Below, in pieces: positions 55,937 through 64,000 of a stretch of 64,000 bases of DNA. The notes beneath the pieces are model-generated. The model made no database searches and was not told the origin of the DNA. It saw only the letters and a list, made by a program, of their open reading frames with translations. Where the stretch lies: the NCBI GenBank assembly GCA_016717265.1, contig JADKFX010000001.1, forward strand, positions 558,001-622,000, given 5' to 3'. A program made the translations under genes and the position numbers. Every line of letters starts with the position of its first letter. Within the stretch, counting starts at the first letter, position 1. The DNA comes from Saprospiraceae bacterium (lineage in GTDB: Bacteria; Bacteroidota; Bacteroidia; Chitinophagales; Saprospiraceae).

Positions 55937-56352
55937 GTGATCCATAAAGGAATGCTTACTTTTAAGGATTCTATTAAATTTTTAAATTTTATGATAAATA
56001 CAAATATCCAACCTGCATTATTAAAACAGCTTTTTTTAATCCTGTTAATCATAGGCGTTGGTGCTGTTTTATTTTGGGAATTAAGAAGTTTTTTACCTAA
56101 GCAGTACTTGGTGCTTATACCCTGTATATATTAATGCGAAAATGGATGATCCATCTTACTAAAAAGTTAGCTGGTAGAAAGGCTGTTGCAGCCATCTTAT
56201 TAATGCTTTTATCTTTTATTATTATTTTGGTACCGATAAATGCATTAATCGGGATCCTGACATCAAAAATATTACCTTATATAGAGCAATCAAAAAATTT
56301 ATGGCAAAGTCTGGAAACCTGGGTGCATACCCGGAAGTTAAATATCAGGTAA
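55937..56352 (+). pseudogene. AI-2E family transporter, N-terminal part in two frames
   Basis: Helix 1 (LLKQLFLILLIIGVGAVLFW, the likely start being the ATG at 55,991) is in one frame that ends at 56,134. LYILMRKWMIHLTKKL and AAILLMLLSFIIILVPINAL follow in a second frame ending at 56,352. The second frame reads back through GAYTLYI, so one base is lost in CCTAAGC near 56,100 (CCTAAAGC expected). A second one-base loss near 56,333 leads into the third frame. Confidence 0.7.
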
Positions 56353-57041
56353 CAATTATTACAAAAGACAATTTAGAAAACTTAGGAAAATGGGGTGTCC
56401 AGGAGTTGCGTTTGGTATTAGGAGCAACCTTTAATAGTATTGTCACGGTGGTGGTGATGTATTTTATCTTATTTTTTATGTTGATTTCTACCCTTCAGAT
56501 TGAAAAAAATCTTTATAACTGGATACCCTTGAGTGATGGCAATTCAAGGTTATTAAAAAAGCATTTAAATAATTTAATTTATTCAAATGCGATTGGCATT
56601 CCTCTGGTCGGATTATTTCAGGGATTGGTGGCCTTGATTGGATATTGGATAGTAGGTGTAGACGAACCCATTATTTGGTTTGTAGCAACCTGTATTGCGG
56701 CCATTATTCCCATTGTAGGATCTATGGTAATTTATATTCCATTATCCATCGTATTATTTACGCAGGGCGCCATCTGGCAATCTGTTTTTTTATTTTTATA
56801 TGGATTTTTAATTATCGGATCGGTGGATAATTTCTTTCGCTTTTGGTTACAGCGCAAAATTGGAGATACCCATCCTTTGATTACTGTTTTTGGAGTTATC
56901 ATTGGCTTAAATCTCTTTGGTTTTATCGGATTAATCTTTGGGCCAATTTTAATCTCCTTATTTCTCGTTCTGATTAGTTTGTATTCAAAGGAGTTTAATT
57001 TAGAAGCTGAACATACTCCCACTTCAAATAATTCAGATTAA
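56301..57041 (+). CDS. AI-2E family transporter (TqsA/PerM-like), C-terminal part
   Basis: The 246-codon frame carries the remaining five or six membrane helices and the family segments IPLVGLFQGLVALIGYWIVGVDEPIIWF and FVATCIAAIIPIVGSMVIYIPLS, with RKIGDTHPLITVFGVIIGLNLFGFIGLIFGPILISL near the end. The ATG at 56,301 lies before the frameshift and is not a real start; true sequence begins near PEVKYQV. Members export signals or act as Na+/H+ antiporters. Together with the upstream part the gene would be complete at about 350 residues. Confidence 0.8.
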   Translation: MAKSGNLGAYPEVKYQVTIITKDNLENLGKWGVQELRLVLGATFNSIVTVVVMYFILFFMLISTLQIEKNLYNWIPLSDGNSRLLKKHLNNLIYSNAIGIPLVGLFQGLVALIGYWIVGVDEPIIWFVATCIAAIIPIVGSMVIYIPLSIVLFTQGAIWQSVFLFLYGFLIIGSVDNFFRFWLQRKIGDTHPLITVFGVIIGLNLFGFIGLIFGPILISLFLVLISLYSKEFNLEAEHTPTSNNSD

Positions 57042-57123
57042 TACAAGATCTTATAGACAGGTGGTTTTGAAATCCACCTCAAGGGGCTGGAATCATTAGG
57101 CACTTCATTTGAAGAATAGATTT

Positions 57124-57876
57124 CTACCAATCTATATTCAAATTATTATAACTGGACAATAATTTTTTATAATTGCTATAATTTTGATCTGCTCTGCCAT
57201 AAATACACCGCTTAATTTTTTGAGCGGGGCTCATCGGTTCTTCCTGCCACCATTCGGGATGTATCAATAATTGTAAATTCTTAATTTCTGGGTTTTTAAT
57301 ATACTCTGACAAACGATTATATTTCCAATAGCCATTACTATCAGAACAATAATTTACCTCATTTTGAAAATATGCGGAATATGTATTTATTAAATCAGCA
57401 TAGGAATCCTTTTTACAAGTCATAATAAATGGATTTGTATTATGAAATGAAAAACAATTAATATTTACATTAAATAAATTTTCTAAAATCTGCTTTTCTA
57501 ACAGAAGAATTTTTGTGATTTTATCTTCCGAATCAATATTATAGAAATGTGTATCAAAATGTATTCCTAGTTCATGCCCCATATTTAAAATCTGTACAAA
57601 GGTTTCGAAAATTCCTTTTTCAAAAATATTATAATATTCACTATGTAAATGTATAAAATAAGTAGACCGTATTCCTTCTTTATATTCAATATTTGCTATT
57701 CTTAATGCTCTTTGAGGAGAAAAATCTATATCATGTCTTAATACAACAAACTTATCTTTCTTATTGTAGGAATGAAATAGACTTACATTAAAATTAATTT
57801 TTAATACTTTTAATATTTCTTTATATTTACTAATTGTGAAATCATTAAAGTGATATTTATTATAATTATTTTGCAT
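57124..57876 (-). CDS. Polysaccharide deacetylase-like protein
   Basis: The 250-residue protein resembles the NodB-fold proteins in surface-sugar gene clusters. VVLRHDIDFSPQRALRIANIE carries the Asp-Asp/His metal motif, GHELGIHFDTHFY the second His pair, and LLIHPEWW the C-terminal His. It is the last gene of a three-gene operon and presumably removes an acetyl group from a cell-surface sugar, or is a non-catalytic relative. Confidence 0.75.
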   Translation of the reverse strand: MQNNYNKYHFNDFTISKYKEILKVLKINFNVSLFHSYNKKDKFVVLRHDIDFSPQRALRIANIEYKEGIRSTYFIHLHSEYYNIFEKGIFETFVQILNMGHELGIHFDTHFYNIDSEDKITKILLLEKQILENLFNVNINCFSFHNTNPFIMTCKKDSYADLINTYSAYFQNEVNYCSDSNGYWKYNRLSEYIKNPEIKNLQLLIHPEWWQEEPMSPAQKIKRCIYGRADQNYSNYKKLLSSYNNLNIDW

Positions 57877-57912
57877 TATCGTTGCATTTTAAATTTTTAT
57901 GGTTTTTCAATA

Positions 57913-58395
57913 TTATCTTCCAACCACCTTGCTTCCATCGGGATATGATTTATTTATAAAACTATGAGCACCTATAATACAGCCATTCCCCAGGCTTACA
58001 CCTTTTGCTATGACTGTATGAGGACCTATAAAACAATTATTTCCAATCACTACAGGAGCATATTCATAAGGCGCGACGCCGCCGCTTACAGCCCATTGTA
58101 CGGTATCATGACTATAAATATGCACCGCTGCAGAAATAGAACAGTTATCTCCAATTTTTAGCCCGCCACTACCATCAAGAATTACAAAAGGTCCAATCCA
58201 GGTATTTTTTCCAACTGTAACATCTCCATACACCAAGGCGCTGTCATAAATGCTGCTTTTTTCTCCAAAACCTAAATATCTTGCTTTCTCCCAGCGGTCA
58301 CTAAATAATTCATTGACCGATAAAACCCGTTTATAAGATTGGCGAAGTGCTTCGCGTTTTTTTCTAATGAACCATTGAATAAGGGTATTTAACAT
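57913..58395 (-). CDS. Left-handed beta-helix acyltransferase (hexapeptide repeat)
   Basis: The 160-residue protein has hexapeptide repeats from about residue 45 to 150: VYGDVTVGKNTWIGPFVIL, DNCSISAAVHIYSHDTV with the catalytic-type His, VIGNNCFIGPHTVIAKGVSLGNGCIIGAHSFI. It is a trimeric sugar O- or N-acetyltransferase. Its position 9 bases behind the aminotransferase suggests it acetylates the amino sugar made there (as FdtC or VioB-type enzymes do). Confidence 0.85.
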   Translation of the reverse strand: MLNTLIQWFIRKKREALRQSYKRVLSVNELFSDRWEKARYLGFGEKSSIYDSALVYGDVTVGKNTWIGPFVILDGSGGLKIGDNCSISAAVHIYSHDTVQWAVSGGVAPYEYAPVVIGNNCFIGPHTVIAKGVSLGNGCIIGAHSFINKSYPDGSKVVGR

Positions 58396-58404
58396 AAGCT
58401 TTTT

Positions 58405-59559
58405 TTAGGAGGCATTAGAAATTGCTTTTATCTTATTAGCTATATATTCAAAATCTTCTTGTTTCATAAGATTATGCAAAGGGATAGACATCGATTGCTG
58501 GTCGGCAATTTTGGCTATTGGATAATCCTCTGATTTAATATTATAAGTACGGCGATAATAATCGAGCATATGCACAGCATGGGTGCCCGGCCGGGTAGCG
58601 ATTCCTTGTTCTTGCAAATACTCCATCAAAGCATTTCTGGATACCGGAGACCGGGATTCATCAATCCAAAGGACATAGGATTGCCAACCATGTTTCATGT
58701 TGGCTGGAAGACCGGGTGTCCGTATCCAGTTAATATCTTTTAGTGCCTGGTCATAATATTGGGCCCACTGATTGCGGTATGTTATAAAAGATTCAAGTTT
58801 TTTTAATTGTACCAAGCCTACAGCTCCCTGTAAATCAGTCATCCGGTAATTATAACCTACCATGGTAAATTCTGGTAGTATATAAGGTTTTGGACCTTTA
58901 TGCCGTTGCTCTTCAGACAAGGAAGCGCCATGATTGCGAAGTTTATTTAGATGTTCAGCCAGTGCATCATCCTGTGTAGTTAACATACCACCTTCTCCGG
59001 TAGTTACCGATTTGCGGGGATGAAATGAAAAGCAAGCGATATCACCTAATCCACCGGCAGGTCTTGATTTATAATGAGCTCCGGCAGCGCAAGCACCATC
59101 TTCAATAATCTTAATACCCGGAGCTACTAATTTTATGGCGTCTATATCCGCACAAAGCCCAAATAAATGCACCGGTATGATAGCTTTTGTACGCGGGGTG
59201 ATTTTCTTTTGAAGTTCTTTGACATCCATATTAAAACTTTCCAGGTCGATGTCTACAAACACTGGATGGGCACCGCAATAAATCACGGCATTAGCAGTAG
59301 AAACCCAGGTAAAAGCTGGAACGATGACTTCGTCACCAGGACCAACACCGGCGGCAATCAATGCCAGATGCAATGCGGTAGTGCAGTTTGATACTGCAAT
59401 TGCATGTTTTACCTGGTGAATTTCAGCAAACAACTTTTCAAATGCAGCTACTTGTGGTCCCTGTGTCATCCAGCCTGAAAAAATAGGTGCTTTGCAGGCT
59501 TCCCATTCTTCCTGTCCCATGGAGGGTTGTGATATTTGTATATATTTTTTTGGATTCAA
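58405..59559 (-). CDS. DegT/DnrJ/EryC1 sugar aminotransferase
   Basis: The 384-residue PLP enzyme transfers an amino group to a keto-sugar nucleotide. The cofactor segment is VSNCTTALHLALIAAGVGPGDEVIVPAFTWVSTANAV, IIEDGACAAGAHY provides the PLP-ring Asp, and FSFHPRKSVTTGEGG the Schiff-base Lys (about residue 188). YNYRMTDLQGAVGLVQL is the usual C-terminal signature. It heads an operon with the acetyltransferase and deacetylase-like genes. Confidence 0.92.
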   Translation of the reverse strand: MNPKKYIQISQPSMGQEEWEACKAPIFSGWMTQGPQVAAFEKLFAEIHQVKHAIAVSNCTTALHLALIAAGVGPGDEVIVPAFTWVSTANAVIYCGAHPVFVDIDLESFNMDVKELQKKITPRTKAIIPVHLFGLCADIDAIKLVAPGIKIIEDGACAAGAHYKSRPAGGLGDIACFSFHPRKSVTTGEGGMLTTQDDALAEHLNKLRNHGASLSEEQRHKGPKPYILPEFTMVGYNYRMTDLQGAVGLVQLKKLESFITYRNQWAQYYDQALKDINWIRTPGLPANMKHGWQSYVLWIDESRSPVSRNALMEYLQEQGIATRPGTHAVHMLDYYRRTYNIKSEDYPIAKIADQQSMSIPLHNLMKQEDFEYIANKIKAISNAS

Positions 59560-60175
59560 TATTTTTGAGTTTTATATTTTTTCAATTCTTAAAGGAATAA
59601 AGGTATCTGAATTTAACAAAATCTCAAAATTAGCTATGGATTAAACTGCAGTATAAATCTAATTACTTTTTAAGTTCAATGATTGTCTATAAATATACAA
59701 TGGCTACCTATATATAAATTTTTACAGCCTTAAGATGATTTAATAAACTTCAAACCATTAGCCATTCAAATGAAATATTTTTAAATAGAAGCTTCAATAA
59801 AATTACAATAATTTGTTTGTAAGTATTGTTAGTTTTCTTTGAAATAACAAATTAAGGTGTAAACTCTACCTGTACTTGGATTTAAAATATATCCATATTT
59901 TAAGCTGAAACAGGAAGGCATAATTGGCTTATTTGTTTAACATTTAGTCTTGATAATGATTTCAGGAATATTTATATTTGCAATAAGTATAAACAGATAA
60001 GAAATTGCTATCAATTTTGTTCAAAATGGAGCAAATTAAAATATTTAAAGTAGTTTTACTTGTTGTATTAGAGCGTTATGCCCTATGCTAATATTGCTTT
60101 CTAGATCAAATTATTCCAATTTTTAAAAACCAAATTTTTCTTAGTATATTTGCTTTCTAAATTAATTGCGCCACA
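59560..60175. other. Gene-free AT-rich boundary region
   Basis: No gene is seen over 616 bases. It separates the sugar operon from the toxin-antitoxin region. GTTATGCCCTATGCT at 60,075-60,089 is the left arm of the inverted repeat around the VapBC-like pair. Confidence 0.5.
60075..60089 (+). repeat. Left arm of inverted repeat around toxin-antitoxin pair
   Basis: GTTATGCCCTATGCT is the exact reverse complement of AGCATAGGGCATAAC at 60,846-60,860. The first seven bases, GTTATGC, resemble an integron core site, and the other arm's GCATAAC an inverse core. Confidence 0.65.
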
Positions 60176-60421
60176 ATGAAAACTATAGACGTTGATACTA
60201 CTCTTATAGAAGGTTATTCAAAAATGTTGGACAATTTAAGTCCTAGCAATAAACTTGACCTTATTTCTAAATTAACTCTTTCTGTTAAAACTGATATTAC
60301 AGATAGGAAGAAATCCTTTTATAAAGCTTTTGGCGCATGGAAGTCAAAGCAATCGGCTGACAATATTATTAAAGACATTCGCAACAGCAGAACTTTTAAC
60401 AGACAAACTGAACAGTTTTGA
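60176..60421 (+). CDS. Antitoxin of a VapBC-like pair
   Basis: The 81-residue protein begins MKTIDVDTTLIEGYSKMLDN and ends in a positively charged region (FYKAFGAWKSKQSADNIIKD IRNSR) that probably embraces the toxin. It lacks a recognisable HTH or AbrB domain; it resembles the short antitoxins of Bacteroidota PIN pairs. It overlaps the toxin start by 4 bases (TTGA), which couples translation. Confidence 0.8.
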   Translation: MKTIDVDTTLIEGYSKMLDNLSPSNKLDLISKLTLSVKTDITDRKKSFYKAFGAWKSKQSADNIIKDIRNSRTFNRQTEQF

Positions 60422-60819
60422 GAAAATTTCTCCTTGATACCAATATCTGTATCTATTATATAAAAGGCAAGTTTGACCTTAAGAAATATTTTGAAGAAGC
60501 CGATCCTGAAAATTGTTTCATTTCAGAAATTACACTGGCCGAATTAAAGTTTGGAGTTGAAAATAGTGAGAACAAAGAAAAAAATCAAAATACACTAGAT
60601 AGTTTTCTAACAGCAATCAAAATTATTCCAATTTATCATTCACTTGACTTTTATGCTAAAGAAAAAGCAAGACTAAGAAAGTCAGGAACTCCCATCGATG
60701 ATTTTGATCTTTTAATTGGAGTGACTTCTGTTACTCATAATTTAATAATGGTAACCAGTAATACTGAACATTTCAAACGAATAAAAGGAATTACATTGGA
60801 AGATTGGACTAAAAAATAA
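60418..60819 (+). CDS. vapC: VapC-like PIN-domain toxin ribonuclease
   Basis: The 133-residue protein starts at a TTG that overlaps the antitoxin stop: RKFLLDTNICIYYIKGKFDL has the first Asp and TN, EITLAELKFGVE the Glu, and IDDFDLLIGVTSVTHNLIMVTSNTEHFKRI the late Asp cluster. The fold cleaves tRNA or rRNA. All four acidic positions are present, so the toxin looks active. Confidence 0.9.
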   Translation: MRKFLLDTNICIYYIKGKFDLKKYFEEADPENCFISEITLAELKFGVENSENKEKNQNTLDSFLTAIKIIPIYHSLDFYAKEKARLRKSGTPIDDFDLLIGVTSVTHNLIMVTSNTEHFKRIKGITLEDWTKK

Positions 60820-60840
60820 ATCCTACATACCAACAAGAAT

Positions 60841-60955
60841 AAAAAAGCATAGGGCATAACCCGACTTAGACTCTGCACCGCCAAGCATCCTATATCATTC
60901 TCTCCCGCAGTGCGGGATCTTCGCTTCGCTTCGATCTTAATTTTTTTGGTAATTA
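60841..60955 (+). repeat. Dispersed ~110-bp repeat, copy 1
   Basis: The segment from AAAAAAGCATAGGGCATAAC through CACCGCCAAGCATCC, TCCCGCAGTGCGGGA (a hairpin) and CTTCGCTTCG to the T-run matches 63,693-63,802 closely. It directly follows the toxin gene. The right arm of the 15-bp inverted repeat lies at 60,846-60,860. Confidence 0.8.
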
Positions 60956-61053
60956 AAAATTAAATTTTTATTTTTGGCTGCTATTGAATTGGCGTTGCAG
61001 CGACTATGCCAAATCCGTTGAAATCTTAAATACTTTTACTTAACTCAGTTATT

Positions 61054-62511
61054 ATGCGAATCTTAATAAAAAAAACCATGACTATAAAATATAATTGTAT
61101 TTGCATTTCAACGATAATGCAGTTATTTGCTTCTAATTTACATTGTCAAGATACTTTGGTTTTTAATAATCACATTAATGGTATTAAAGCGGTAAATATC
61201 GGGGTAAATATTTCTGGAAATCTTGACAGAATGGGAATTAACGGAGGAAAATGGCATTTTATTGATTCTTTGGACGCCCCATTGGGCGACAATAATTATG
61301 ATTATATACTTGACTTTAAGGAAGGATTAGCGGCAGTTTGTTTAGGTACGGTAATTGATGTTAAGCCATTAAAAGAAATTAAGCACTTTACAAAGGAGGA
61401 AAAAATCATCCTTGACGAGAAATCATTTTCTAAAGAAAATAATGATTATAAAAATTCAAGAACAGTTACAACAATTACCAAATATAAAACGAAGACAATA
61501 AATGAAACTAAGACATTAATTCGCAATAGGAAGAGTTTTAGAGAAGGTGGAAAATGGGGATTTATTGATATTACAGGTAAGGTAATTATAGATTTATCTT
61601 TTGAAGCAGTTAGTAGCTATTCAAATGGATTGGCTGCAGTTAGAAAGAATGGGAAATGGGGATTTATAGATACAATTGGCAATCTCGTAATTCCAAATAT
61701 TTATTATAATTTTATTGATTTTCAAAATAAATTCACTTTCGTTAAAACAAGAGAAGAGTCTGATTATATGTCATGGATCATTATTGATAGATCTGGAAAT
61801 AGAGTTACTAATAGATATTATGGTTCGCTTTCCGGCATTCCCAAAAGTAAATACAACAATAATAATTCAATTAATTATTATTGGAAAGAGTTCATAGATG
61901 ATAAAATGGAGTTGACACTATATGATAGCTCAGGATTATTTTTAGTTGAAGATGTTAAAACTCAACTTAGAGGATATATAGACTCTTTTGGAAAGGAAAT
62001 AATACCTCCAATTTATGTACAAATTTCTGCTAATAAGGATGGACTTTTTTGTGCTTTACTGCCAAACCGTGAAATGGGTTATTTAGACAAATTTGGAAAA
62101 GTACAGATTCCTTTTGAGTTTTATATAGGATCATTTGCTAAATATGATTATACACTTGATAAATGCGAGTTTAAGGATGGGTTTGCAATAGTTGAAAGAG
62201 GTAATAAAACTGGCTATATTTCTAAAGATGGTAAATTTATTTTGTATTGTAAAAAAAATAAACTTTATGACAAAGATGGTAACCTAAAATTAAAATGCGG
62301 GGATTGCCCTAATTCGTATACGAACAACAGATCTATGGGGTCTATATATTCGATGTTTAAGGGGTTTAAAAAATTCAAAAATGGCAAAGCCGAAATATGC
62401 TTAGATAGTGAAGATTATAAAACCCAAAATGTGTACATTTTGGATAGTGTAGGCAATTTAATTCCTTCACAAGGTAAATGTACTTTAGATTACACATATT
62501 ATCATGATTAG
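61054..62511 (+). CDS. WG-repeat secreted protein
   Basis: The 485-residue protein has a signal peptide (the likely start is the ATG at 61,078: CICISTIMQLFASNLHCQ). Repeats of the WG type follow, for example GGKWGFIDITGKVIID, NGKWGFIDTIGNLVIP, LRGYIDSFGKEIIPPIY, EMGYLDKFGKVQIPFEF and KTGYISKDGKFILY, with a repeat of about 40-60 residues. Such proteins bind ligands or serve as surface scaffolds; no function is known. Confidence 0.85.
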   Translation: MRILIKKTMTIKYNCICISTIMQLFASNLHCQDTLVFNNHINGIKAVNIGVNISGNLDRMGINGGKWHFIDSLDAPLGDNNYDYILDFKEGLAAVCLGTVIDVKPLKEIKHFTKEEKIILDEKSFSKENNDYKNSRTVTTITKYKTKTINETKTLIRNRKSFREGGKWGFIDITGKVIIDLSFEAVSSYSNGLAAVRKNGKWGFIDTIGNLVIPNIYYNFIDFQNKFTFVKTREESDYMSWIIIDRSGNRVTNRYYGSLSGIPKSKYNNNNSINYYWKEFIDDKMELTLYDSSGLFLVEDVKTQLRGYIDSFGKEIIPPIYVQISANKDGLFCALLPNREMGYLDKFGKVQIPFEFYIGSFAKYDYTLDKCEFKDGFAIVERGNKTGYISKDGKFILYCKKNKLYDKDGNLKLKCGDCPNSYTNNRSMGSIYSMFKGFKKFKNGKAEICLDSEDYKTQNVYILDSVGNLIPSQGKCTLDYTYYHD

Positions 62512-62710
62512 GCACCACAAATTATCCAACACAACATCTACGCCTATTTGCGACAAACCCAATCCCCAAACCCAACACCGCAGCAAACAACGCAGATGTT
62601 CACGTTCGCTGAAACCATAAAAAATAAAATAAAATAAGATGAATATAATAAAATATTTATTCGGTAGTGGCTCTAACAAGCCGCAGAAATTAATATTCCG
62701 GTTAACCTGA

Positions 62711-63082
62711 CCGTTACAAGCACTCTATTACGATAACTCGGGACAGTTACAAGCATTTCAAATCAACTGCTACGCTGGAGGTTTTCCAAACTTTCATTGG
62801 GACCGAAACGGAATACTTGCAACTTTTCCGCCACAACAGCAAGCACCATTGGACAGCATTGTTCCACTTGACACGCAACTAAAATATTTACGGCTTCTCT
62901 CACAAACAAAAAAGTTTTCAGCAGACAGTTTCGACTCTATTGTAATCGTTTATTGGAACAGGTTTATGGGCAGACAAAGTAAGCGGCTAATTCGTTTTGT
63001 TCAGGACAACAGTAAACTTGCGACAGAAAAAAAAGTGAAAATAATTTATGTAAATAATGACAATATTTTTGCAGGACAATAA
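62711..63082 (+). pseudogene. C-terminal fragment of an unknown protein
   Basis: After a TGA at 62,708-62,710 a frame of 123 codons is open, reading YYDNSGQLQAFQINCYAGGF, then NFHWDRNGILATFPPQQQAP and, after the TTG at 62,849, SIVPLDTQLKYLRLLSQTKK to IYVNNDNIFAGQ. The sequence looks coding throughout but has no good start codon near its beginning, so the 5' part is missing. I do not recognise the family. Confidence 0.55.
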
Positions 63083-63118
63083 CAGACCGGCAGCAGGTAT
63101 CATGTGTTTTAAAAAAGT

Positions 63119-63228
63119 GGGGCCGAGTCACTTCGCAGAAAGAGAGTCACAAATAGGAGGTTCAGTGGTACGATGGAAATCCAGTGCTAAAACTTCCCAC
63201 CTATCTAAAGCACAGACTCGTTAGCCCC
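63119..63228. other. Long imperfect palindrome ending in GTTAGCCCC
   Basis: Three nested pairs are visible: GGGGC (63,119-63,123) with GCCCC (63,224-63,228); CGAGTC (63,124-63,129) with GACTCG (63,215-63,220); and ATAGGAGG (63,153-63,160) with CCACCTAT (63,197-63,204, one mismatch). Unpaired TTA on the right side makes GTTAGCC. The structure could be an attC-like site or a structured RNA. Confidence 0.5.
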
Positions 63229-63283
63229 AATGCCAAGAATTATTGAAATAAATAAAATTCGTAGCTTTGTTTAAAATTAGTTT

Positions 63284-63481
63284 ATGAGCACAATAATGGT
63301 AAAAACCGACAAGCAAAGCAGTAAAATTCTTTCAGAACTCGCTAAAAAGCTTGGAGCCAATGTGGTTGATATTAAAGATGAACAATTTGAAGATTTTATG
63401 TTAGGGGCTGTAATGAAATCTGTTAAAACTGGAAAAACCGTTTCTAGAAATACAATTTTCAAAAAATTAAAAAGCAAATAA
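63284..63481 (+). CDS. Antitoxin of a RelE/ParE-type pair
   Basis: The 65-residue protein MSTIMVKTDKQSSKILSELA ... GAVMKSVKTGKTVSRNTIFKKL is of the small DUF2683-like antitoxin type seen in Bacteroidota. A -7-like TAGCTTTG stands at 63,262-63,269, 14 bases before the start. The toxin frame begins at the last base of its stop codon. Confidence 0.75.
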   Translation: MSTIMVKTDKQSSKILSELAKKLGANVVDIKDEQFEDFMLGAVMKSVKTGKTVSRNTIFKKLKSK

Positions 63482-63690
63482 TTGTTGAATACGACAAATC
63501 ATTTGAAAAATCTCTTGAAAAGTCTGATTCGCTGAGACAACTTAAAAATGTTACTAAACTCGTTGGATATAAAGTGTACTACAGAATAAAAATTAATGAG
63601 TACAGATTAGGTTTTGAGAAAATTGATGAGAATAAAATAAGACTAATCATTATAGCCCACCGAAAAGATATTTACAAACAGTTCCCATAA
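63481..63690 (+). pseudogene. RelE/ParE-type toxin, shortened and without normal start codon
   Basis: The frame reads VEYDKSFEKSLEKSDSLRQL, then KNVTKLVGYKVYYRIKINEY, RLGFEKIDENKIRLIIIAHRKD and IYKQFP. This is the RelE/YafQ-like fold with the final catalytic-type His-Arg in AHRKD. About 20 residues between KSLEK and SDSLRQ are missing compared with the family's 88 or so, and the only in-frame start is ATT (63,481). It is therefore probably dead; 69 residues remain. Confidence 0.6.
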
Positions 63691-63692
63691 TA

Positions 63693-63802
63693 AAAAAAGC
63701 ACAGGGCATAAAACGACTTAGACTCTACACCGCCAAGCATCCTATATCATTCTCTCCCGCAGCGCGGGATCTTCGCTTCGATTTTAATTTTTTTTGGCAA
63801 TT
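63693..63802 (+). repeat. Dispersed ~110-bp repeat, copy 2
   Basis: It matches 60,841-60,955 almost base for base: GCACAGGGCATAAAACGACTTAG, CACCGCCAAGCATCC, TCCCGCAGCGCGGGA hairpin, CTTCGCTTCG, T-run. One 5-base CTTCG unit is absent. It again directly follows a toxin gene. The remaining 198 bases to the window edge are AT-rich without a gene. Confidence 0.8.
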
Positions 63803-64000
63803 AATAAATATTTTTTTTATAACCGCTTTTGTTTTACAATGAATCCCGCTCCATCAAAATGTACCTTAGAAAACTATATTTATTGATATAAGTATGATTA
63901 TTAAAAACATTACAATCAATCCACTCATAAACAAATATTCAGCAATTCTTTCATAGAATGAAGCCCTCGCACTTATATTCCGAATAGATATAAAAGATAA

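Noticed and set aside
59560..60074. A gene in the AT-rich gap
   Set aside because: All frames have frequent stops and no motif is seen.
60841..60955. Complete canonical attC site
   Set aside because: The inverse-core-like GCATAAC is present but no GTTATGC-type core with matching pairing is found at a suitable distance downstream, so only an attC-like possibility is reported.

Overview
The window is AT-rich DNA from a member of the Bacteroidota, possibly Saprospiraceae-like (that rank is a guess). The phylum call rests on type IX secretion sorting tails (IYPNP...), TAnnTTTG promoter boxes, the divergent birA / rsfS-ftsH arrangement, and the general gene content.

Bases 1 to about 15,860 look like the right-hand part of an integrated genomic island. 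It carries a secreted protein cut by the window edge, a RadC-like protein, an excisionase-type HTH protein, a membrane protein next to a PIN-like nuclease, a second membrane protein, a SIR2-like protein directly behind a single-chain type IIG restriction-modification enzyme, a small cysteine-rich secreted protein, a membrane J-domain protein, a truncated XRE regulator, an IS21-family insertion sequence and the first 36 or so codons of a tyrosine recombinase. The island ends at 15,834-15,858 in a piece of tRNA 3' end that includes the encoded CCA, a typical attR. The matching intact tRNA is not in the window and should lie to the left. The recombinase is destroyed by the IS, so the island is probably immobile on its own. 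Two copies of an inverted-repeat element (504-556 and 10,545-10,596) bracket the first 10 kb. A 63-bp in-frame remnant of the restriction gene's 3' end lies beyond the SIR2-like gene and shows that gene was added into an older arrangement.

From 15,880 to about 60,000 the window is ordinary chromosome. It has two tandem secreted esterase genes with a decayed tRNA between them, then nadB, a SRPBCC protein, a DUF1569 protein, clpB, a PhnA-like protein, an FNT channel and a YitT protein. A signalling cluster follows: a methyltransferase, a 1720-residue pseudokinase/ATPase/GAF/cyclase, a DUF2236 protein and an HD hydrolase. After that come a PhoX-like surface protein with three N-terminal repeats, a sugar epimerase, asnB, a GNAT acetyltransferase, a GH113-like hydrolase, a 3-methyladenine glycosylase, ftsH-rsfS, birA, an ABM protein, an MFS transporter, an SDR protein, an AI-2E exporter and a three-gene sugar-modification operon. 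Between these lie decayed pieces: a DNA-transfer ATPase pseudogene near 43.4-43.9 kb and a secretion-tail fragment at 45.5 kb. ftsH and the AI-2E gene are broken only by single-base losses in short homopolymers, which may be sequencing errors.

From 60,000 to 64,000 the DNA is again accessory. It holds a VapBC-like toxin-antitoxin pair bracketed by a perfect 15-bp inverted repeat, a WG-repeat protein, a gene fragment, a long imperfect palindrome, and a second toxin-antitoxin pair with a shortened toxin. Each toxin-antitoxin pair is followed by a copy of the same ~110-bp repeat, an arrangement that resembles a cassette array.
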